Shown here piece by piece: positions 49,869 to 60,860 of a stretch of 64,000 nucleotides of DNA. How positions within the stretch are numbered: the stretch's first letter is position 1; the number at the start of each line of letters is the position of its first letter. A program made the translations under genes and the position numbers. The notes below the pieces were generated by a model that was not told the origin of the DNA, did not search any database, and was given only the letters and a program-made list of their open reading frames with translations. This DNA is from Certhia americana (taxonomy: Eukaryota; Chordata; Aves; Passeriformes; Certhiidae), in the NCBI GenBank assembly GCA_018697195.1, contig CM031879.1, positions 29,950,473 through 30,014,472 on the forward strand, read 5' to 3'.

Positions 49869-52382
49869 CTAGGCAGCCACAAGCTTTTGGGCTGCTCCAG
49901 CAGGATGTCCCTAGCTCTGGAGCCTGTTGCTGGTGTAGATGCCCAGCCCCAACTGGGTTAAGCCCTTCAGAAGCTGTAAGACTGTGCTGTGACTGGAGTC
50001 TTCATGTCTTGTAAGCTACTGGTGTCTGATACTTTCCACACACATCACATTGCCCAAGGGCGAGTATAAATGCTAACACATCAGTATAATCTAAAATAAG
50101 GTGGCTGTAAAGCAAGATTGTATCTCTATCATGCTCAAAATCCCACCTCAGCTGCGATCAGAACTGGATAATTCAAAAACTGATTAAAAAAGCCAAAAGC
50201 TGATAAACTGACAGCAAAGAAAAATTGATTAACAGTTTCTAAATCAAGAAAATATCAGGAAGAATGTTATAGAATTGTTATTTCTATATCAGCATGACAG
50301 AAAGTCTTTGAACTCATGGGTTTTTTGCCTTGCTGTTCTTCCATCTACAACCTATTACATAACAAACTCATCTAGAGAAGAAATTGCTTTTCTGGAAATT
50401 AAATGAAATTATAGTTAACCTGTGAAGCACTGCAACAATACAAATTACTCACTTTTTTTGTCTTCACTAGAAAACAAGAAGAAAACTTCATGAATCTTAT
50501 CTCCTAAAAGTTGTGATTTCTACAGCAAATTACCTTCTAGTTCATTGTTATGAACACTAGATATCTCAAAGTTAAGTATCTAGTCTGAGTAAGGCATCTA
50601 AATTATTTTTATATAACATACCTTACTATGTTATTAATCATCTTATGACAGTCCCTTTGTTCCTTTTTATTCTGTTTGACATTAAACTTCTTCCTATTCT
50701 TATTCACCTCACCAGAGTCAACACCTCTGCCTGTATGCTGATTCTATCCTCAGTGTGCTTACTCCTTGCATTACACTAATGTCACATTATTCTGACATGG
50801 TGACCCACTAATGCAAGGACTCAATCTTCCTTCCTTAGAAAAGAAAGTGTTCTTTAATGGGTTTGCAATAGAATCAATTTAACATAGTTAAATGAGGAAA
50901 GAAAATTGCACCACAGAGATTTAAAAGACTTTGAAAGAAAGTTGACAATGACAATAAGTTATAAGGGTATTTATTTATAAGGTTTTGTAATATATTTTTC
51001 TTGTGCTGCATCACATTTACAAATAGCAGTTTGGAGGAACCCTAGATCTTATTCAGGCTTGTGAGAATATTAGTTCTGGAAGGCAAAATAGCCAGGAGCT
51101 AGAGAATTTTCAGTCGGGAAAAAGTAACTGAAGCCACTCTGAAAAGTGCAAAACTTATATGAACTATTCTTCTAGACAGAAAGTGCTTCCCAAGGGCTGC
51201 CATGGGACACTGGCACTCCAAAAGAATGATGAATATGAAAATGTTCATGCTCCACCTGTTTCCCTTTAGCAGCCAGACCTTGCAGGGTGTCTTTGGACTG
51301 TGGATGAGCAGTATGTGATTTGTGACCACCTTAGTAGTTAAATATTGGTGTCTGTGATATTGGTGACTATGCCTTACTGCTTGCTCTCATGTATTTTTAA
51401 TGCCATGAAATGCTTTAAAAATCCTGGATATGTACATCCTTTAGCTCTTACTTCACTTTAGAAAGTAAAGTCTTTATAAAAAGTCTTTTTATAGGAAATA
51501 ATTTGGTATCACTGAGAGGAGGGGAAAGAACTAAACTTTCAATTAAAGTCTCAATCAAACTTTACTGTTTTTGAAGTCATCTAAATTGATTCTTTTATAG
51601 TGCAGGGCTTTGATGCTGTTTTAAATAACTTCATAGAAGAGTGAATTAGAAAAAAGAATCGTGTTCAGTGTAGCTGAATGCACCTAAGGCATTAGCTGCA
51701 CTGAGTAAGGATATTCAATGAGTTTGAACAGACTAGAAACCTTACACTGACTTCCAAGTATTTGCACTTTTTAAAAACTCTCTTGGAATTTTAGAAAACT
51801 GTGGTTTCAGGTCAGATCCCACCATAATACACTGGTTTATGTTATGTAAGCACAGCTAATGGATGAAAATTCAGCAATTTACCTGTGTGCTTCTCAACAC
51901 TGAAAAATTCGTAAACCAGTTAAACAATGCCATAATCTGCATATATTAAAACATACAGAATTTGCCATCATTAGGAGCTGGGATGCAAACTATTGAAGGC
52001 TATGGAAGGAATTTCCAGATTTCAGAGGATTGTGAAGTCACAGCATCTTCATGTTTGTTCTGTCACAACAGGAAAACTGTACAACAATGTCTTTCTCTTT
52101 TTGGTGAGAAAGCCTTCAAAGTTCAGAAATAAATGTCTTCTTCATGCCCCCTGTCTTTGAAGGAGTGGCCACTTCGCTGGGGTTTGACTCGGTCCATCAG
52201 TGTTCAGTGGCTGCTTGGATAGAGACAAATTATACCACAGACACTCCTGCTAATGTTAGGAAAATTTCCTTCTCTCCATAATTTCTGAAGCTTATCTTCT
52301 CTCCTTTGAGCTCTGTTAATACCTCAAGACCCTTTTCCAGGCCTGTTTACCAACTGCCCCCTTAGCTGTCTGATGTAAGCAG

Positions 52383-52401
52383 AAAAAAAAAAAAAAAAAA
52401 A
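52383..52401 (+). repeat. Poly(A)19 tract
   Basis: Nineteen As follow GTAAGCAG. No poly(A) signal lies close before it and no retroposon body is recognised on its left. Confidence 0.9.
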
Positions 52402-53473
52402 TCTAGCAACGTTTTGTTAAGGAGGCGTGGGAGTTGATGTTGAAAAGCTATTTTCCTGCAGGGCCTGGCAAGGCAAGCTGCTTAAATGAGACTTGAGGAG
52501 GAGGAGGAGTTCAAATGATGTTGGTGTGCAGAAATATGCTCAATTAGAATTACAGTATTTGTAGCTTTTTCTCCCACTGTATTTAAGTACAGTAGAATTT
52601 CCATGATTATTAAAAAAAAAAACAAACCAAAAAACAAACAAACCACATCAAAACCTCAAAAATTAGAGAACAAGCCTAAATTATGGTTAGTCTTTTATAG
52701 CTTGAAACACGCTCTTTTAGTTGTCCACAGTGAGAGAGGTATTTAGCATGTCAAAATACCAAAAGAACCTACAACTCAACAAAGGAAATCCCTATTAGTA
52801 TTATATTTCATTTAGAACTTTATATCCAGACACATTAGTGCAATGATATTCATCAGAAGCGCTGAAAGTCAAGTCAAACTTGTTAAAAAGATAGTGAAGA
52901 TCAAAGGATTTTTTTTTTCATTGAGGAAGCCAAAATCTTCCTTAAAGCAAGATTTACTGGAGTAAATGTTTTAGATATACTGTGTTTGGCTGATAAAATT
53001 AGAAACAAATAATCTCAACTAAGTATATCTGAATAAAAACCAAATCTTTATCTAAACTGAAGTGAATTGTAATGAAAAAGAACAACAGGTTTATAATGCA
53101 AAACATTTTCCAAAGAGGTTTCTAAACTTCGTAAATAAATGTGATAAAAGAGAGGCTGTTTTGCAAAATGCTGAATTACAGCATTGTAATCTTTCTCCAA
53201 GAAAACTTGATTAAAAAAAAGAAAAAATACCCTGACCTTCATTCTAGGAAATTTCAAATAATTTAATACAATAACTATGATTTGCCCCTCATTTGCATAC
53301 ATGGCTACTACTAGAGAAATATATTGCAGCACAGAATTTTGTATTTATTGGCATTTGAGCTCTCCACCAATAAAAAATACTGCATGGAACAGAAATGCAG
53401 AATAACTCAATAAACCATAATTTAAATTATTTTATAAATTGATATTATCCTAAAAGTACCACTTCTTGGAAAG

Positions 53474-53640
53474 TCAGAGGATATTGTTTAATTGGTTAGA
53501 GGAAAGCGCTAATGATGCCAAGAGTGAGGGTTCAATCCCCTCACTTAAGATTAGAGGCCATTAAGAGGCCATTCACTTAAGATTTGGATTTGATGATCTT
53601 TGTGTGTCTCTTCCAACTCAGAATGTTCTGTCTTTATGGT
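53474..53640 (+). mobile_element. TguSINE1-like SINE (tRNA-Ile head, CR1 tail)
   Basis: The 5' part (about 53474-53545) aligns with tRNA-Ile(AAT): TTGGTTAGAG of the D arm, GCTAATGATGCCA with AAT at the anticodon place (53511-53513), and the B box GGGTTCAATCCCC (53528-53540). It leads into GCCATTCACTTAAGA, then the CR1-like tail TTGATGATCTTTGTG, CTCTTCCAACTCAGAAT and GTTCTGTCT. This head-and-tail pair is that of TguSINE1, which is mobilised by CR1 and known from passerines. The A box and acceptor stem are badly decayed. Oddly, a 32-base stretch is duplicated in tandem at the head-tail junction (TCACTTAAGA at 53541 and 53573). A 109-codon frame starting inside the tail is spurious. Confidence 0.85.
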
Positions 53641-55776
53641 GAGAGACTTGAAATGTAGAGTAAGAACCTGCATAACAGTATTCTATTCCATGGCAGAAAG
53701 GGATATTAATTCAGGAGGTGTAGCCAAGTACATTGATCTTTGCTGCCATCCAGAAATGAAATGTCATGTACAGCAACTTCGTCATTTCTATTCCAATATG
53801 CAGCCTGTTCTGTGGTGCTGCGTTTTAGATTTTACAAGGGAAATCCTTGGTGATCTCTGTAAGAATTTGGATTGTTATAGATCTTCCAAGTATTTCATTG
53901 TGATTAATTTCCATTTTTCTATTTCATGATAAGTGGATCCATGGATAAGTCCATATAAGAGGCACCTGGCAGTAACCTCTCTTTGAACTGAAAATATTTT
54001 CTGTTTATATCATAGAATCCTGCAAACGCACAGAATTCCACTCAGCATAATCAGTACTTCCAGAAACAGTGGAACACTGAAAAACATGTCTTAAATTTCT
54101 TAATGTAATCCAGTTTCCACTCAGATAATATGCTTTCATAATATAATATGGTTTCTACTTATCCAGAATCTACTGAGGTTTCCTAGAGAAACCTTAATAG
54201 GGCCTGCTAAAAACATATTAAAGAATACATGTCAGTTATGGCTGTGATAACAATGGTACATTGGGTGGATCCACCTTTGCTTATTCAGCTTCCTGCAAAA
54301 ACCTGATGCAGGTGGAAAAGGTTAATATAGAAGGTGATATGGAAAATTATAATACTTACTTGGTGGGATTCAGTCCACCTAGTTTCTGATATCTATGCCA
54401 AGCTAGTACCTAATACTGTCTGAATGAACAGAACATAAATATTGAAAACATATTGAAGCACCTTCTGAAGTTATTTTCTTTATAAAACATAGACGGAACT
54501 TCTATCAATAGTTTTCAATAAATAGATAACTCCTGAAGGACAGGATAATAAATTTTGCATTTCATCTATTAAAAAGGAATTTTAGAAACCACCTCAGGAA
54601 TGTGTACATGCCTCACAGTGTTCATGTTCAAAATATTCTCTATTACTTCCTTACACTGACATACAGCTGGACAGAATTACAAATTTTATCATAAGAACCT
54701 AGATCATTCTCACTATCCTCCTTTTTTATAGTTCCTCTGACACAGAGGAACTTCCACCCACTTGCTGTAGCAATCAGCAACTTAGCAACCAAACCTTGCA
54801 AGGATGCAATTTTATGAAACTATATTCTGCTTTTGTGTGTGCAGGTATATCTAAGCATCTGCCTCCCTCCTACACATACATGCTCAAAAACTTTTAAATC
54901 TTTCAATCCACTGAAACCAGAATTTCAAAGATATTAAATTTCATTAATTATTTGAAAATATGTGTTTCTTATTTGCATGTGCAACTGATGAATAGGTTGC
55001 AGTCTGAGCTCATTTTTTATGAAATATATGAATAAACTTAGGAAAGCTTCCGGCAGGGCAAATATCCTTAAGAAACAGAGATACTGGCTTCAGATTGGCT
55101 GGGACAGGTTCCCAATTGAAAAGGACATGACTAACATATTTCCCAAAATTCTGCTTTGTAGGAAATTGGCCAGTTGAATGAATAATTTGCCAGTACATTT
55201 TCAACTGTTCATCGAGGTGGAAGAAATAAAGCACAGGAAAGGAAGAAGGAACTGGTCAATTTGGGTACTTGAGACTACTTGGGATATTATAATGCAGCTA
55301 ATCACACACCAAAGCTGCTATTTGTGCAATTAGAATCCCAAAAGAAAGACAAAGAGAAGCAGTGCAACAAGTGAAATAACGTTTGTCTTTCAGCTATGCT
55401 ATATAAACAAAGAAAGAGTAAATTTTCCCTTCCATTATTTCAATATAAGGAAAAAAATAATAAAATTCAATTAAACACACATACATATACCAAATGTGTA
55501 ATAAAATAAAATAAAATAAAGAAATACTAATGACCAGAAGGAAACTCAGTCAGCTCACAGCTATTCCACATGCCAAGGAGGACAAATTTGTTTGGTCTAC
55601 CATTTAATGCAGATTATTCCTCAAGTCCTGATAGGGGGATGATGATCCAAAATGAAGTCCTAACAGTACTTATGAATTGGGTGCTCCTGTAGTTTTCTAC
55701 ATGCACTTTTTTATGTGTTACTAAGAGAAATCTGCCATAATATTTTGTAGAATTCAAAGCCAGAAAGATTCTTATA
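53641..55776. other. Gene-free unique DNA up to the gap
   Basis: No gene recognised. The frame 53600-53929 begins inside the SINE and has no known homologue. A (TAAAA)4 microsatellite lies at 55500-55520. A faint CR1-tail-like phrase (CATAGAATCC...CACAGAATTCC, about 54010) has no body. Confidence 0.55.
55500..55520 (+). repeat. (TAAAA)4 microsatellite
   Basis: Four uninterrupted units of AATAA/TAAAA. Short pentanucleotide repeat, likely polymorphic. Confidence 0.9.
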
Positions 55777-55876
55777 NNNNNNNNNNNNNNNNNNNNNNNN
55801 NNNNNNNNNNNNNNNNNNNNNNNNNNNNNNNNNNNNNNNNNNNNNNNNNNNNNNNNNNNNNNNNNNNNNNNNNNNN
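55777..55876. other. Assembly gap, 100 N
   Basis: Exactly 100 undetermined bases. A round 100 is the usual placeholder for a gap of unknown size, so the true distance between 55776 and 55877 may differ. An apparent frame crossing the gap is an artefact. Confidence 0.98.
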
Positions 55877-58800
55877 TCTGTAGTGAGGTACTGTTCTACT
55901 AAATTAAACAAGATTCATCCCATCATATAAAGGACTAGGAGATTCTGCATAACCCACTGCACAGTTATTAGGTGTGTCTGACCTAGATGATGTGCTAAGT
56001 TAGATGACAGCCAGACTTGTGATGCAGGTGAGGTGTAGTTTCTTATTAAAAAGGACACAAAGATTATTATACAGTACAGGAAAAAAAACATTTCCAGGCA
56101 CCAAGCTAGCTAATAAGTATGCAGAGAAGGCAATCATTCTTTAAGAATGTGGCCTTTTAGTAGCATAGCTGTGCAAAGCATCTTGAATTAGAATTAGGTG
56201 GCCAGGAGGATTGCTTTTGTCTGTTTGTATATGTGAATTTGATGAGCCTGCAAGCTTCTTACAGGGAAGAGAGAGGGCGAGGGGAAAACTGGAATGAACC
56301 CCTGTGTCTTGCTTTAGAAGAAAAATGTGAAGTGAAATATTATTCTCACTTGGTGTTGAATCAGCTGAAATATATTAACAGAGAATTATATACAATCTTT
56401 AGTTCTCTGTCTTCATGTGTTTTCTGGTAATTTTTTATACAACCTGACTGTAGTGCTACAAAAGTCTACCGAATAATCCTTACAGAGATTGCAAGTACCA
56501 GCATAAATCCTTTTTTTTTTTTCTTGCCAAGTTTGCTAGATACATACACTGGATTTTGTGTAAGCACTCTAATGAACAGGTATCCACTTCCTTGCATGCC
56601 CACAGCTGAGCATTTCATAAAACTTTTGGGGTTCAGTTCATCACACCTGACTATACCTTTTTTAATAGTGTTGTAAAATAGAAAAGCAAATTACATAGGA
56701 TCTATTTCTGTCTTCAGACAGGTTCCTAAGCTAGCCCTAACACCTGTTTAGAGTAGCTGTTCAACTTTTAGCTAATTCCACTCTGGGATAAAATTGTACA
56801 GTGTTACAATCTATGAATTAAAGTTTCTAAAAGATGTAGTAAACCAGGAAATGCTTGTGCTGTACACCTGTGATGTACCAAACACTGCTTTGTCTTATGT
56901 TATTGTCTAAGAAGCAGAAAATATTTTTTACCTAATTTCATCATAAATGAGGCACATGCAATTGTTAAGATGCAGTTATATATGCATGACATATCTCTGA
57001 ATGTTTGTTTTTCAATCCTTAAGTGCTTTTTTCCCCTCCAGGATGCCCAATTAGAAGAATCAATGTGTTCCCACCCACCTGGAAAGCCATTTGTCTATCA
57101 CTCACAGACAAAACAATGCCAGATGGGATTAGCTGAACTTCTCATAGTGGGAGCCTACTTCCATTTTTTCCCCATATTCAAAGTTGTTAAACCAGGAAGA
57201 GAAAGAGCTGTGTACCTATTTCTAAAAACAATTCTGTCTTTCCCAAAACAACCAATAAGTTCTGCCTTGTTCTTGATCAAAATTGCAGTTCAAAATTGCA
57301 GTGATTCCAGCTAGATTCTGTCTGAAGATCCTGACAAATGGAAGGTAGTTTCTCTCTCATGATACATGATGAGTAGTGACCAACACTACTACATGTTAAG
57401 ACAGGCATCTGCTTCTCAAACACAAATCTGGAGCATCCCTCCAAATTGTGGAAAAGCTGATTCAGGAGGCGGGTGTCCTCCTGTACAGGTAGGGTTGTGT
57501 CCAGCCTGCAGAGATGTTTGTGGCTTTTTTGGAACAAAAACAGGGTTTGAATAAATGGAAGTACTATCAGAAAATTGTCTAGAGCATTAAAACACTATTT
57601 TTTTCCAACCTGAGATTGTGAATTCTACCTCTGTCCATAATAATTTTCAATGAAGGTGATCTGTTCAAAGTCATATATTGGCTCTGTGTCTGTAAGAGAA
57701 AGACAAATGCATATAAAATTATAAAAAGTAAGAAATAATACAGGAAAAATAAATTAGCTTTTCTGACTTTTCTGTTCTCAAAATAATTACAAGATTTAAC
57801 AGAACTGAATGATAGCATGTGTAAAATCAATAAAATAATAAAAAATTCTATACCTAATACATATAAGACTATACATGTAAATTATATTCATGTATGGGTA
57901 TAATTTATAAGTACTACATATTATTTTGTAAAAATGTTAAAAGAAAGAAAAATGTTGAATTATGCAGCAGCTGAGAGAATTATGGAGGGTAGTTACTATC
58001 AAATGCAATAAGATAATCTCTAGAAGTTTCATGCTTTAGAGGAAAGCTGGAGGAAACTTATTAATGTTGGTTAGAAATATCTGTCAGAAAGGGCTTTTTT
58101 ATCATCTTTCACCCTAGGGGATATAAAGATCTTTGGTTCTCCAGTATCTTAAACAAATATTTGGTAGAGAGGGTTCTGCTGATAGAAAGCTAACTCAAAA
58201 ATATTATTGTGCTCATGTGTTATATTCTCACCATGTGCTGAAATTACATCATCAAAAGCTCATGAGTTTTTACATGTTTTATCTTAAAAAAAATTAATAC
58301 TTAATGAGATATGTAAAAGTGATTTTTCCACATCCATAATAGTAACACTTTATGCTTTGAGTTTTTACTGACTTGCTCTTTTCTGTGTTAGTTTTAATAT
58401 TGCTTCTCTAATGTTTGTTGGATTAGTGGATCAAGCTGGAAAAAAATTTCACTAAAGTGTATGGGCTTTTGAATGAATGCTTGCCAACTTTTTTCTCCCT
58501 TGCTGGTTAAAAAAAAGGGTTAATTTGAATTACTTTAGGTGCTTCAAACATGCAGAACTCTTCTAACAAAACAAAGTCTGTTCTCTATATTGCCATCCAT
58601 GCAGGTATTTTTATATGAAAGGATACATTTTCAAAGCACTGCAAGGGAGGTATGTGCTAAAATCTGTTCATGTATAACAGGATTTGTGCTAATACTGCCT
58701 ACAGACTATTTGACACTATACCTCTCCCTGGTTTCACTAGTTTATCACCATGGAAGGACAGACTTTAAAGAAGCTGACATTTGTGGAACAAAAAACTACT

Positions 58801-60249
58801 AAGAAAACAAAACTAAAATGAAATTGGTAAATCTGAAATAAAGTGGACACTGTAATGATAATTTTTTTTTTTTTACTTAGGGAAGTCTTTTTTATATAAA
58901 GATCACAGTAGCTTAAAAAGATTTTCCTCTTCTATAACCTCCTTTGCACATGTAACAAATCAGGTTGGTGAAATTTGTTCTGGAAAATGATACAGACTCT
59001 GAGTGTATGGGAAGCAAGGTAATGGTATTGAATTTGATAAAGCTACACGGATTTAAAAGAATTTGAGATTTGGTCCAAAGCCTTAAAAGCATTTACTTTC
59101 ATAACTGTTCAGAAGAAGAAAAGGTCTGGATTTAGCACATACTATATAACAGAGCAAACAATTTTCTCCAGAGTTCTTTCTAGTTTCTATATTTGTTGTG
59201 GTTCTATAAGCCATACAGCTAAAGGTTATAAAATTATAAGATTATAGAAGAGAGACTATATATGTACATATACTTGAATGCATGTCTCATCTATAAAAAT
59301 ATGGTTCTGAGCAGATCATCCTAACTTAATTTTATCAATAATGGGCTCTACATTCTGACTCATCAAGGGCACCAAAAGTCACCAGTATATTAGGAAAAGA
59401 TCCAATGACTCCTTCCATATGGCAGTTTCTAAGCAGAAGTGGAATTCTGGTCTGCAGCTCAGCCTGGAAGCTGGGTGGAGAAACCTTGTCACACTTAAAG
59501 TAGAAGCTCAATTAGCTTTTTGATTTTTTTGTTCAGGAAAAAAGGGGTAGGTTTTGCATAAATGCCAACTACATGAGCAACTACAGGCTGTTGAATACTA
59601 CCCTTACATTCCTTTAAATGTGAGGCAGACTTCACAGAAGAGTCTTCCATTTGTAACAGTATAAACGCAAAGGTGAAAATTAAATGGTCAGGAACTGGTA
59701 CTGAACAACACATCCACTGTCACCACATCTCCATCTTTTGGTATATATGGTACTGTCCCTTCAAAGACATGCAAGTAAAAAAAATAACAGTGTAACATAA
59801 CAAGAACACAACTAAATCCTGTACAGAAATATCACCATAAAAGCCACATCAGATGGCTGGCTGGAACACAGTGCTAAAAATAATGTGTATTTTATAGCTT
59901 GTAACTCATATATGCAATAGAAAATGAAAAGTATTTTGAAACAAAAAAGTACTGTCACATAAAAAGCAGATTTGCATCATAAGAAACAGAAATCAGTTAT
60001 CACATCCAACACATCACCATAACTTGTAGCATCCAACACTCATTACTTTTGTTCAACAATGACTACCAGTTACCTGAGGGAACTATTAAAATGTTTTTTC
60101 TTGTAAAAAGTCTAAAGGAGACAAAAAGTCTGTGTTTTAAAACTTTTGTTGTTGTGAAGTTAATAAAGCATTTCTGCTAAGATCAGTTGTAAAACTTGTC
60201 AAGCCTGTATTTCCCTTTTGGACAAAAGCTCTAGAAGTTTTAGTCTCTA
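55877..60249. other. Gene-free unique DNA
   Basis: No gene recognised. The longest frame is 114 codons (56970-57314, plus). It contains an internal splice-acceptor-like pyrimidine tract ending in CAG (57026-57041) and a 13-base tandem duplication (about 57278-57302), but its product matches nothing known. T runs occur at about 56512-56522 and 58863-58874. AT-rich DNA prevails at 57690-57960. Confidence 0.55.
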
Positions 60250-60860
60250 TTTGTGTATGTACCTTTTTCATGTTTCTCCTCCTTATATCCCAGAATGCAG
60301 TTGGTATTTTTACCTTCATTGCCACCTGTAGGTCTTACCATGGTTTGCACTATGGGCTGCAGGGGAATCCCTCTTTCAGCACCTGGAGCACCTCCTCCGC
60401 CTCCTTCTTTACTGGCTTTGGTGTCTGCAGAGCTGTTTCTCTCACATAATCTCACTCCTCTCTCCAGCTGAAATAACTCCTGCACAGAAGTTTTTACTCT
60501 TCTTAAATACTTTATCTCAAGTGCTGCCTCTGCCGCAGGTGGAGGCCTTGGTCAATGGTGGAACTATACACTAGCCTGAGTTCTGTGCCCAGCCTATAAG
60601 ATTTGGTTTATAACTATGCCACTACTTTGACCATTACCTGGAGAACTCCCATGCTTGAATATTTCAGGGCATGTCCCCTGATCATTCATTCCTACCCAGA
60701 GCACAGCACCACCTCTCTTGGGCTGTGCAACCTGCCTACACTCCCAAAAAGTTAAGGGAATGAGCAGAGAAAGCAGCATATGCGATGCTCAGCCTGTGGA
60801 AGTGCTCCTGTGGCCCACAGGTCAGGCAGAGGTGTACCCTTACCCTTTTCAATATCGTGA
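60250..60860 (-). mobile_element. ERV-derived repeat, minus strand
   Basis: This stretch is distinctly GC-richer. On the minus strand it reads through AGTGTAGGCAGGTTGCAC, GGTGGTGCTGTGCTCTGGG, GAGTTATTTCAGCTGGAGAG, GAACAGCTCTGCAGACACC-like, GAGGAGGTGCTCCAGGTGC and TTCCCCTGCAGCCCATAG. I recognise these in this order as part of an endogenous-retrovirus-associated repeat common in birds. Whether it is LTR or untranslated internal sequence I cannot say. Ends are approximate and no target-site duplication was found. Frames of 60-81 codons on both strands inside it are not genes. Confidence 0.5.

Larger units (their letters stand above)
42536..53473. other. Gene-free unique DNA
   Basis: Eleven kilobases without a recognisable gene. 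The longest frames (97, 94 and 94 codons) show no family features. The stretch holds a pyrimidine-rich tract (44840-44960), a perfect hairpin (49849-49868), a 19-A run (52383-52401), and an A/C-rich patch (52611-52660). Segments about 43660-43930 and 47140-47480 look complex and repeat-free and could be conserved non-coding DNA. A GC-richer piece at 44180-44640 with the phrase CAGCAGGGCACTA twice (once slightly changed, about 44283 and 44580) is unexplained. Confidence 0.55.

Noticed and set aside
53474..53545. Functional tRNA-Ile gene
   Set aside because: The acceptor stem and A box are decayed and the sequence runs directly into a SINE tail, so it is a SINE head.
53600..53929. 109-codon plus-strand frame as a gene
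   Set aside because: It starts within the CR1-derived tail of the SINE and continues into unique DNA without any family resemblance.
55711..55911. 66-codon minus-strand frame
   Set aside because: It spans the 100-N gap and over half of its residues are undetermined.
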